From assembly GCA_964503885.1 (NCBI GenBank), contig CAZDCD010000045.1, positions 1 to 13,415 of the forward strand: a stretch of 13,415 nt of DNA, given 5' to 3'. The stretch comes from CAZDCD01 sp964503885 (GTDB taxonomy: Bacteria; Bacteroidota; Bacteroidia; Bacteroidales; UBA10428). Positions 7,332-13,010 of the stretch are shown here, one piece after another. Both the position numbers and the translations under genes were made by a program. The notes beneath the pieces are model-generated. The model saw nothing but the letters and a program-made list of their open reading frames with translations, did no database searches and had not been told where the DNA came from. The stretch's first letter is position 1; the number at the start of each line of letters is the position of its first letter.

Positions 7332-7638
7332 ATGTTGATGTATTTTATTTTCTCAATTAAATGAAGTTAATTATTGCTAAATGTAACCTTATTCTGCTGA
7401 TAACGGACAAATAAAGAGATGATCTTCATCACCATTCGGAGAAATATACCACTGAGGAACTTAGAGTAAGGAATAGTTGCTACCGGTTGCTGATTAAAGC
7501 TTACAGGGTGGATATGACAAAGGGTCGTTTACCTTTTCCATTAACATTGGGTATCCATGCCCATTTAATAGTAATAGATTCCTCATTAAGACGTTGGTAT
7601 AAATCATGGAGTTTACAACAGGATCTTGTTCGTAATCA
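7332..7638. other. Intergenic region with possible decayed IS91 N-terminal remnant
   Basis: This stretch holds the leader of the SUMF1-like gene and the left part of the IS scar. A plus-strand frame from 7487 reads through LTLGIHAHLIVID, whose HAH could be the decayed HxH (HUH) metal motif of an IS91 transposase, but the flanking residues do not match well and about 150 residues are missing before the recognisable part begins. No intact gene or clear promoter is seen. Confidence 0.35.
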
Positions 7639-8085
7639 AGGTATACCCACAGAGTGGCTATTTCTAACCGGCGTATCCTGAATCTTACCGATAAAGAGGT
7701 TACCTTTTCATACCTCGATTGTGAGGATGGTTATAAAAGAAAGACAATAACACTCACCGGTGAACAATTTCCTGGCAGGTTCCTTCGACATATTCTTCCC
7801 AGCGGGTTTACCCGCATCAGACATTATGGATTTCTTTCCCCGCGTAATAAAACCAGGGCTTTGGATATTATCCGCAAATGTCTTAATGTTATTGCACCTG
7901 TAATAGCAAAACTATCGTGGGTGGATATCGTTCGCTTGCGTTGGGGATATAATCCCATGGTTTGCACTTTATGTGGCGGTAAATTGGTTATCTCCCCTGT
8001 CATCCCTAAACAAAGGGCTCCTCCTTTATCCCTTTTTTCAAAACGTGATAAAATTATTAAGAACTTTTACCAGGCCGTTTGTTGA
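7639..8085 (+). pseudogene. C-terminal remnant of an IS91-family (Y2, rolling-circle) transposase
   Basis: From 7639 the plus strand encodes RYTHRVAISNRRILNL, the conserved segment around the catalytic Tyr region of IS91-type transposases, followed by a beta-rich stretch (VTFSYLDCEDG), FPGRFLRHILPSGFTRIRHYGFL and a C-terminal CTLCGGK zinc-ribbon half ending near PKQRAPP. That order is the normal C-terminal third of the family. A TAA is in frame at 7633-7635 just before the conserved segment, and the N-terminal and most of the central parts are missing, so it is a relic. It runs opposite to all intact genes. A GTG at 7654 could start a product of 143 residues, but such a fragment would not transpose. 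Confidence 0.85.
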
Positions 8086-8159
8086 GTTTTTACTTCCGGC
8101 GTGGTATAGGTATGCCTGTCTTACAGGGAAAACAGCAAAAAACAAACGTTCAATATGAA

Positions 8160-8586
8160 ATTATGCACTTTCTTCGTATGTATTACTTTTAAAAATTACC
8201 CATTCAAAGCCTGTAAGAGTAAGGCAGAAAGTATCAATACAGTGGAATAGGGGCGGATCAGCCCGTAGTAGCGACTTGTGCCAAATAATGGCTTTGGAAA
8301 CTTAGTCTTAGTCAAGGGGCTAACGAACTCAAGGCAAGTCTGTCAAGATATATTCCTTTCGGAATGTCATCGATGAGCATAATTCTTACCTGTTGACCTG
8401 AAATGGTCACGTCAGTTCGAAGAGCCATATGAACCGGAACGAAGTGGAGCTCATGACCGAAGGGAATAATCGAGAGGTTCACGCACGGTTTCCCGCATGA
8501 CCGGACGGGCAGGTGTGAGAGGTTTAGGGGTGAAGCGAAGCCTTCTCATAAGCGATAGCGAATAAACTCCCCTTTACCTACCCGAC
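8160..8586 (+). ncRNA. 3' remnant of a group II intron (domains V and VI, ORF region deleted)
   Basis: The stretch GGCGGATCAGCCCGTAGTAG near 8250-8269 resembles the sequence around the start of group II intron reverse-transcriptase genes. Domain V can be folded from GAGCC (8422) and GAACC (8431) on one side with GGTTC (8476) and CGGTTT (8486) on the other, with an enlarged apical loop of about 40 bases and two A-C mismatches. Domain VI pairs GGTTTAGGGG (8521-8530) with CCCCTTTACC, followed by the intron-like 3' end CTACCCGAC at 8586. No reverse-transcriptase ORF of any length remains and the total is far shorter than a complete intron, so it is a dead scar. The 5' boundary is uncertain. The end lies one base from the stop codon of folD on the other strand. 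Confidence 0.68.
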
Positions 8587-8587
8587 T

Positions 8588-9439
8588 TTATTTAAATCTA
8601 TTTTCAGCAGATTCAACTGTTTGGCTAATCAATGTCGCTATTGTCATTGGTCCAACTCCTCCAGGAACAGGCGTATATGCCAAGGTTCTATCTTTTACTT
8701 TATTTAACTCAATATCTCCAATTCCACCTTTATGGTATCCAGCATCAATTACTATTGCATTATCCTTTATCCAGTCAGCTTTTATAAATTCTGGTATTCC
8801 AACTGCACCGACTACAATATCTGCTTGTCTTACAATATTGGGTAGATTTTTAGTTCTTGAATGACAAATCGTAACAGTAGCATTTTCATTTAATAGCATC
8901 ATGGCAATTGGTTTTCCTAAAATCGGACTTCTACCTATGACAACAGCTTGTTTTCCTTCGATTGGTAAATTATAATGCCCTATCAATTTCATAATCCCTG
9001 CGGGCGTTGCACTTCCAAATGCTTTTTCACCCATTGTCATTTTCCCAAATCCTAAACATGTTACTCCATCAACATCTTTTTCAATCGTGATTTTATCAAA
9101 ACATAATCGCTCATTTATCTGATTGGGAACTGGATGTTGCAATAAGATTCCACAAATGGAATCATCATTATTCAGTTTTTCAATTTCTTCAAGCAGTTCT
9201 TCCGTTGTTGTGGTTTCAGGCAAATGTACTTTTAACGAATTCATTCCAACTCGGTCGCAAGCATTACCTTTCATTTTTACATAAATCTCTGAGGAAGGGT
9301 CATTTCCTACTAAAACCGTTGCTAATACAGGTATCTTTCCAGTATTTTTGACGATTTTCTCAATTTTATGCTTTAACTCAGTTTCAATCTCCTTTGATAA
9401 TGATTTTCCATCTAATAAAATTGTCTCTTTATTTTCCAT
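8588..9439 (-). CDS. folD: Bifunctional methylenetetrahydrofolate dehydrogenase / methenyltetrahydrofolate cyclohydrolase
   Basis: FolD interconverts 5,10-methylene-, 5,10-methenyl- and 10-formyl-tetrahydrofolate in the cytosol, with NADP as cofactor. The 283-residue protein is full length (family 280-300). Visible signatures: YVKMKGNACDRVG (53-65; Y53 and catalytic K57), GILLQHPVP (97-105; Q101), KDVDG (121-125; D124), VVIGRSPILGKP (166-177, dinucleotide loop) and TPVPGGVGPMT (256-266). The usual PCTP motif reads SATP (143-146), a variation at a conserved site, though not in a catalytic residue. Start is ATG with a weak AAGA before it. The 13 bases upstream run into the assembly gap, so its promoter is not visible. 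It stands alone; the opposite-strand intron scar begins one base after its stop. It could be the housekeeping folD or an extra copy; the accessory setting makes the second plausible. Confidence 0.95.
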   Translation of the reverse strand: MENKETILLDGKSLSKEIETELKHKIEKIVKNTGKIPVLATVLVGNDPSSEIYVKMKGNACDRVGMNSLKVHLPETTTTEELLEEIEKLNNDDSICGILLQHPVPNQINERLCFDKITIEKDVDGVTCLGFGKMTMGEKAFGSATPAGIMKLIGHYNLPIEGKQAVVIGRSPILGKPIAMMLLNENATVTICHSRTKNLPNIVRQADIVVGAVGIPEFIKADWIKDNAIVIDAGYHKGGIGDIELNKVKDRTLAYTPVPGGVGPMTIATLISQTVESAENRFK

Positions 9440-9452
9440 TCTTGTGTATTAT

Positions 9453-9552
9453 NNNNNNNNNNNNNNNNNNNNNNNNNNNNNNNNNNNNNNNNNNNNNNNN
9501 NNNNNNNNNNNNNNNNNNNNNNNNNNNNNNNNNNNNNNNNNNNNNNNNNNNN
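9453..9552. other. Assembly gap of 100 N
   Basis: The run is exactly 100 undetermined bases, the conventional scaffold-gap filler, so true distance and continuity here are unknown. The gap falls between folD and the core of a repeated spacer element, which would be a natural place for an assembler to break. Confidence 0.99.
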
Positions 9553-9687
9553 CATTACGCCCAAACGGTGGCAATATGGCCTGAAAGGGATTGCGGAGAA
9601 CTTCTCTATCAAGATACAATGGACTTGATGCGGGTGATGAGCTTTGCATACCATTAAAACCCTTTTTGGCATTGCATGTTATGCGGT
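9553..9687 (-). repeat. attC-like spacer element downstream of the VOC gene
   Basis: On the plus strand it starts CATTACGCCCAAAC then GGTGGCAATATGG (9553-9579), nearly the same as 11737-11762. Arms GCCTGAAAGGGATT (9579-9592) and AAACCCTTTTTGGC (9657-9670) form an imperfect inverted repeat 64 bases apart. The far end has GCATGTTATGC, which on the minus strand gives CCGCATAACATGC, comparable to CCGCTAACATGC at 10475-10464. Segment 9631-9670 matches 2595-2633 at about 80%. It lies about 70 bases beyond the VOC stop codon. Confidence 0.55.
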
Positions 9688-9754
9688 CGGCTTTCTTTTC
9701 TGTCCAATTGTGTCAAACTATTCCATTATTTTATTTGCTTGTATTACCGCCATT

Positions 9755-10270
9755 TTATTCAGAGTCAATTGGTTCCCATAATTCTATTTTGTTCCCTTCT
9801 GTGTCCATAATATGAACAAATTTTCCGAAATCGTAAGTCGCAATACTGTCAAGTATAGTTACTCCGTTTTCATTGAGTTTGTTTACAAGTCCTTCAATAT
9901 TCTGAACTGTATAGTTAATCATAAAATCCTTTTTTGACGGGGAAAAATATTCATCACCTTTTTTGAAAGGTTTCCATTGAAGAGAGTTTATCTCGTCAGG
10001 TCTGGTAATGTTTCTGGATTCAAAACTCGAAGAACCCCAATCATTCATTTCAATCCCTAAATTTTTGGAGTACCATTCTTTCGTTTCCTTCAGATTGTCT
10101 GAATAAAAGAAAATTCCACCGATACCCGTCACTTTTGGTGTAGTGTCATTCAATGACGCATTGTCTGTCCTATTTTTTGATATGTCTTCCATTTCTTTAT
10201 TCTTTTTGTTTGACGAATTACAATTCACAAAAATTATTACAGTCAAAAGTACTATTGTCAATTCTTTCAT
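9755..10270 (-). CDS. VOC (glyoxalase/bleomycin-resistance) superfamily lipoprotein
   Basis: The 171-residue protein begins with a lipoprotein signal (MKELTIVLLTVIIFVNC, C17) and a polar linker to about residue 46. One VOC domain follows: VTGIGGIFFYSDNLKETKEWYSKNLGI (47-73) is the first beta-alpha unit, INYTVQNIEGLVNKLNENGV (118-137) the second half, and FVHIMDTEGNKIELWEP (151-167) the closing strands with the usual acidic metal-site residue E163. The first-strand metal position holds Gly/Ile rather than His, so metal binding and enzymatic activity are uncertain. The lipoprotein signal is unusual for a family that is mostly cytosolic and places it in the periplasm or outer membrane. Substrate is unknown. 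It is a lone gene between two repeated spacers, with a perfect 8-bp hairpin close upstream. Confidence 0.8.
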   Translation of the reverse strand: MKELTIVLLTVIIFVNCNSSNKKNKEMEDISKNRTDNASLNDTTPKVTGIGGIFFYSDNLKETKEWYSKNLGIEMNDWGSSSFESRNITRPDEINSLQWKPFKKGDEYFSPSKKDFMINYTVQNIEGLVNKLNENGVTILDSIATYDFGKFVHIMDTEGNKIELWEPIDSE

Positions 10271-10296
10271 ATTCTATCGTTTCAGAGTTATAATTC

Positions 10297-10323
10297 TGTG
10301 CGTCGCACTTAAGCTGACGCACA
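10297..10323. repeat. Perfect 8-bp hairpin upstream of the VOC gene
   Basis: TGTGCGTC (10297-10304) and GACGCACA (10316-10323) are perfect inverted repeats with an 11-base loop, 27 bases before the VOC start codon. It could act on the 5' leader of that mRNA, serve as an operator, or be part of the spacer structure. Confidence 0.6.
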
Positions 10324-10477
10324 ATGATTAGTGTACGAAGCGTTGGGGACTGCGGGCTACTTAATGTCCAGTTACACAAAACTTTATACGTGACAGAAAA
10401 TTTAAATAACCACATAAACCCCAATGTTTTATGAGCATATATGTAAAAGCACAGGTCCCAACCGCATGTTAGCGGTT
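10324..10477 (-). repeat. attC-like spacer element between SRPBCC and VOC genes
   Basis: Arms GCGTTGGGGAC (10340-10350) and GTCCCAACCGC (10455-10465) pair with one unpaired base on each side, 104 bases apart. The right end is a separate perfect palindrome AACCGC-ATGTTA-GCGGTT (10460-10477), starting eight bases beyond the SRPBCC stop codon. Its minus-strand sequence ACCGCTAACATGC resembles the equivalent end of the element at 9553-9687. Confidence 0.5.
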
Positions 10478-10484
10478 CGTTGTT

Positions 10485-11027
10485 TTAAGTATTGTGATCA
10501 TTTTCGAGTATGTTTTTCAAAGTTGACAAACTAATATCCATATCTCTTGCAAAATTTTTTTCTGCCATTGGTATCATTATGTTCAGAGGAGATTTCAATG
10601 TACCAGTATTGATTAAGTTTACTTTGGTTTGATTATCGGACAAAGATTCAGTCTCCATGATTACGCTGGCAGTGATTTGCATTGGTTTTACAAAACGAAT
10701 TTCAGTTTCAATTCTTTTTCCTTCAGTGATGTTCTTAATTTCCTTTTCTCCTTCACCAGCATTTTTATTTCCGCTCCAGGCATAAATATATCCAACTGTT
10801 CCGTCTGTTCCTTTGGTTTCTGTTTTCCTGTCGGGGTCAGCCTTTGCCCATTTGTTGAACTTGTCTTGGTTTTTGAGCAGTTTTAAATAGTCAAATACTT
10901 TTTGTCGAGGTGCATTGATTATAATTTCACGTTTGACATAATGTTCCCTCTTCATGAAAAGCGCCATGATTAACAGCAAGGCAATGATGCCTGCCACCAC
11001 AAGTAGAATTGTAATTATGGTGTTCAT
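10485..11027 (-). CDS. Membrane-anchored SRPBCC (polyketide cyclase / START-like) protein
   Basis: From the ATG at 11027 the protein has 180 residues: a single membrane helix at about 3-24 (TIITILLVVAGIIALLLIMAL), a basic KREHYVKRE linker, then an SRPBCC domain. Typical marks are the first strand and helix EIIINAPRQKVFDYL, the NKWAK segment, a G-x-x-Y-x-W-x-GN strand, and the long C-terminal helix after NTGTLKSPLNIMIPMAEKNF. The family binds hydrophobic ligands in a deep cavity; no ligand can be named. An upstream ATG (11048) preceded by GCAGGAT, or a TTG at 11060, would lengthen it. The 11027 start is favoured because the stop codon of the preceding 34-codon ORF lies one base before it (TAA-A-ATG), a spacing typical of translational coupling. 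Confidence 0.82.
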   Translation of the reverse strand: MNTIITILLVVAGIIALLLIMALFMKREHYVKREIIINAPRQKVFDYLKLLKNQDKFNKWAKADPDRKTETKGTDGTVGYIYAWSGNKNAGEGEKEIKNITEGKRIETEIRFVKPMQITASVIMETESLSDNQTKVNLINTGTLKSPLNIMIPMAEKNFARDMDISLSTLKNILENDHNT

Positions 11028-11028
11028 T

Positions 11029-11133
11029 TTAAATAACCGTTTGTTCATGCAATCCTGCAAATCCTTGCAGTACCATTATTAATCCGGTAAATAAAGAATC
11101 AAAGGATTCAAAGAATCGCTTAAAAGATTTCAT
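11029..11133 (-). CDS. Candidate 34-residue small protein between CPBP and SRPBCC genes
   Basis: An ATG at 11133, three bases after the CPBP stop codon, opens a frame of 34 residues that ends TAA at 11029, one base before the preferred SRPBCC ATG. The peptide starts with a basic MKSFKRFFESFD segment and continues with a hydrophobic stretch SLFTGLIMVLQGFAG, so it could be a small amphipathic or membrane-associated peptide. No family is recognised. Exact packing between two genes on the same strand is the main evidence. Alternatives are a leader that couples translation or a chance frame. Confidence 0.45.
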   Translation of the reverse strand: MKSFKRFFESFDSLFTGLIMVLQGFAGLHEQTVI

Positions 11134-11136
11134 TTT

Positions 11137-11700
11137 TCAAAGTATAAAATGTTCTAATATAGCAATTAAATTTCCTGTTGAATGCATGGCAATTGGAGTA
11201 TAGATAGATTTGGTATTGTATTTTGCATATGCATATAGAATGGCATCAATAAAAACCTGCACTATCCCAACATTTGAAGATAAAGTATTCTTATAAACAA
11301 ATGAATGAAGCATAACAAAAACAGATGCTTGTATTAGAATTGCTAAATGTTTATTTATTTTCCACTGAGTCAGCTTATAAAGAAAAAGTCCCCGAAACAC
11401 AAGTTCTTCAGCAACAGGAGCAAGAATAATAATTCCAGTTATTATAATTATAGAAGATATAAGATTGTGTTTCCAGTGTGTTAATTCTAAAATGCCAGTT
11501 TTGAAAAGAAGTAATTCTGTCAGAATAATGAATAGCAAATATAGTCCCCACCATATTAAAGATTGTCGATAGGTGACAGGTCTTTGGATAAACAGATCGT
11601 TTGAAGAAAATCGCTTTCGTCTTATTGCAAGCTTAATGAAGAAAAGGATAATTAAGAATGGAATGACTTTTAAAAGTGCGTATTTGATTTCAGTATTCAT
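11137..11700 (-). CDS. CPBP-family intramembrane metalloprotease (CAAX protease / Abi-like)
   Basis: The 187-residue membrane protein carries the three CPBP motifs in order: EELVFR (98-103; E98, E99 and R103), F128-x-x-x-H132 in FVMLH, and H173-x-x-x-N177 in HSTGN. Together these form the glutamate/histidine metal centre of the Rce1-like protease fold. Membrane helices are evident at about 6-25, 47-66, 80-97, 118-134 and 145-160. Bacterial members act as intramembrane proteases, in bacteriocin self-immunity, or with unknown substrates; none can be chosen here, and no bacteriocin precursor is seen. It is somewhat short for the family but all motifs are intact. It is followed closely by a 34-codon ORF and the SRPBCC gene, suggesting one transcript. 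Its upstream region holds a copy of the repeated spacer core. Confidence 0.9.
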   Translation of the reverse strand: MNTEIKYALLKVIPFLIILFFIKLAIRRKRFSSNDLFIQRPVTYRQSLIWWGLYLLFIILTELLLFKTGILELTHWKHNLISSIIIITGIIILAPVAEELVFRGLFLYKLTQWKINKHLAILIQASVFVMLHSFVYKNTLSSNVGIVQVFIDAILYAYAKYNTKSIYTPIAMHSTGNLIAILEHFIL

Positions 11701-11730
11701 AGGTTTTTTATTATTTCATTATCGTGGCGC

Positions 11731-11950
11731 TCATAACATTACCGCCAAACATTTGGCATATGTTGCGTGCCGAAATCCCTATCCGGGTACGGTTTTGCTA
11801 TCAGGTTACGCTACTCTTGCCCGCCCGCACAAAGCTATCCAGATACCGAGGCCTGTCTGAATGGCCTCAGCCAGGCAGGCAGTATATGCCCTGTTGAACC
11901 ATACCTCACTGGCGTTCGGTGGTTTCTAAGGCCAACGAAAACCGGTATAT
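11731..11950 (-). repeat. attC-like core and structured region upstream of the CPBP gene
   Basis: The plus strand has CATTACCGCCAAAC then ATTTGGCATATG (11737-11762), the best match to the block at 9553-9578 and 3460-3483. Further in lie a 6-bp hairpin GAGGCC / GGCCTC (11848-11868) and arms GTACGGTTTTG (11787-11797) and AAAACCGGTAT (11939-11949) that pair with one bulge. The span (about 210 bases) is longer than the other spacers. No gene is supported; the plus-strand frames through it look accidental. Confidence 0.45.
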
Positions 11951-11994
11951 TTGAGGTTTATAAATCATAAATTTTACTATTATGACAAATTTAA

Positions 11995-12270
11995 AAAAAG
12001 ATTCGAACAGGAAGCGATCCTTCGCAATTTAAGCAATCGTACCCGGCAAAGTTACTGGTGGTGTATCCCAAAGAACTCTTCGCCGGGGCATCCCAGATGG
12101 TAACGTATCCTGGCCGATATACTCATAAGGTGGCAATCAGTAATCATCGTCTTTTAAATATTGATGACACAGGCGTTCGTTTTCGTTACAGGGATTATCG
12201 TGATAACAGGGTAAAGGAGATGACTCTTGATGGCACAGAGTTCCTCAGGCGGTTTTGTCAGCAAATATAT
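11995..12270 (+). pseudogene. Internal fragment of a second IS91-family transposase
   Basis: After an in-frame TAA at 11992-11994 the plus strand reads PSQFKQSYPAKLLVVYPKEL, then FAGASQMVTYPGRYTHKVAI, SNHRLLNI and FLRRFCQQI, which follows the central part of IS91 transposases through the catalytic Tyr region (normally Y-x-GRYTHR). Similarity stops around 12270, where the C-terminal LP-x-GF-x-x-IRHYG continuation should begin. Both ends are missing, so it is a dead fragment. It differs clearly from the relic at 7639-8085 (roughly half the aligned residues match), so the two come from different elements rather than from a recent duplication. The frame continues 10 bases into the DUF4386 stop region by chance. 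Confidence 0.83.
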
Positions 12271-12314
12271 CTTATCTTTGATATTACAGGGAGCCATTTA
12301 AAAATTAAATCCAT

Positions 12315-13010
12315 CTACGATTGAATTTTCTTTTCCTTAATACCTGCAATTAAAAGCCACAGGCAGATTCCAATTTCTCCTATACTTGCAGGCAATATAA
12401 TTAACCTGGTATTAATATAATCATAATAATTTATGAATACTATACGGCCTAAAGTGTCAAATAAATAACCAAAACAACCCAACATCAAACATATTCCCAA
12501 AAATTTGGGAAGGAAACCAGACTTGAAAACTAAATAGCCAAAAGGAAATAGCCAAAGACCCCAAAAAATTTGAGAGATTTGAAATCCACTCTCGTATGAA
12601 CTAAAAAGCAACATTACTTGTGCTTGTATCTGATCTTTTTGGAATACTTTCAAATATTCAACATCACTTATTAATTTCAAAATATCAAATTTTTTAATTA
12701 AAAGCTGATAAGAGATGGGAATACCAATTAGAACAAATATGACCATGAGCAAAGCGAAATTTTTTTCAACCTTTTTAAGTAATTGATATAAAGCAAGCGA
12801 TAACAAAATAAAACATATATGCATGATTATAGTAATAACAATGTCAAACCTAAATAACCATTCATAATTCGATACATTATTCATTGTTGCCGCCGGATCT
12901 TCCCACACCACAATCTTTGATGGTATATATTCCATGCTAAAAAAGCCAGATATTATTAACAGAAGATAAAGGAATCCGGCTATTCTTGCTGTTTTTTTAT
13001 TTGAATTCAT
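12315..13010 (-). CDS. DUF4386 family integral membrane protein
   Basis: The 231-residue protein has about six hydrophobic helices (near 8-28, 54-78, 84-105, 140-162, 168-186 and 205-224). The N-terminal TARIAGFLYLLLIISGFFS, the NYEWLFRFDI segment before helix 2, and the FWGLWLFPFGYLVFKSGFLP turn (149-168) are the family's conserved blocks. Members are common in Bacteroidota and Firmicutes, and their function is unknown; many occur as lone genes, as here. Length fits the family. Start is ATG, preceded by an A/T-rich leader with no Shine-Dalgarno. It is very AT-rich. Its 3' end abuts the IS91 fragment, so whatever followed it has been lost or replaced; its upstream region holds a large inverted repeat. 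Confidence 0.85.
   Translation of the reverse strand: MNSNKKTARIAGFLYLLLIISGFFSMEYIPSKIVVWEDPAATMNNVSNYEWLFRFDIVITIIMHICFILLSLALYQLLKKVEKNFALLMVIFVLIGIPISYQLLIKKFDILKLISDVEYLKVFQKDQIQAQVMLLFSSYESGFQISQIFWGLWLFPFGYLVFKSGFLPKFLGICLMLGCFGYLFDTLGRIVFINYYDYINTRLIILPASIGEIGICLWLLIAGIKEKKIQS

Noticed and set aside
7487..7638. Plus-strand LTLGIHAHL read as the HUH metal motif of the IS91 transposase.
   Set aside because: Only HAH matches; the surrounding residues do not follow the family, and the frame differs from the conserved segment, so it is mentioned but not annotated as transposase.
8160..8586. A group IIC-attC intron, the type known to insert into integron attC sites.
   Set aside because: The position is suggestive, but no attC half remains in the folD-side flank and the domain V candidate is too decayed to assign a class.
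8588..11700. A bacteriocin or immunity cluster around the CPBP protease.
   Set aside because: No precursor peptide with a leader, no ABC exporter and no modification enzyme is present; the 34-codon ORF alone is not enough.
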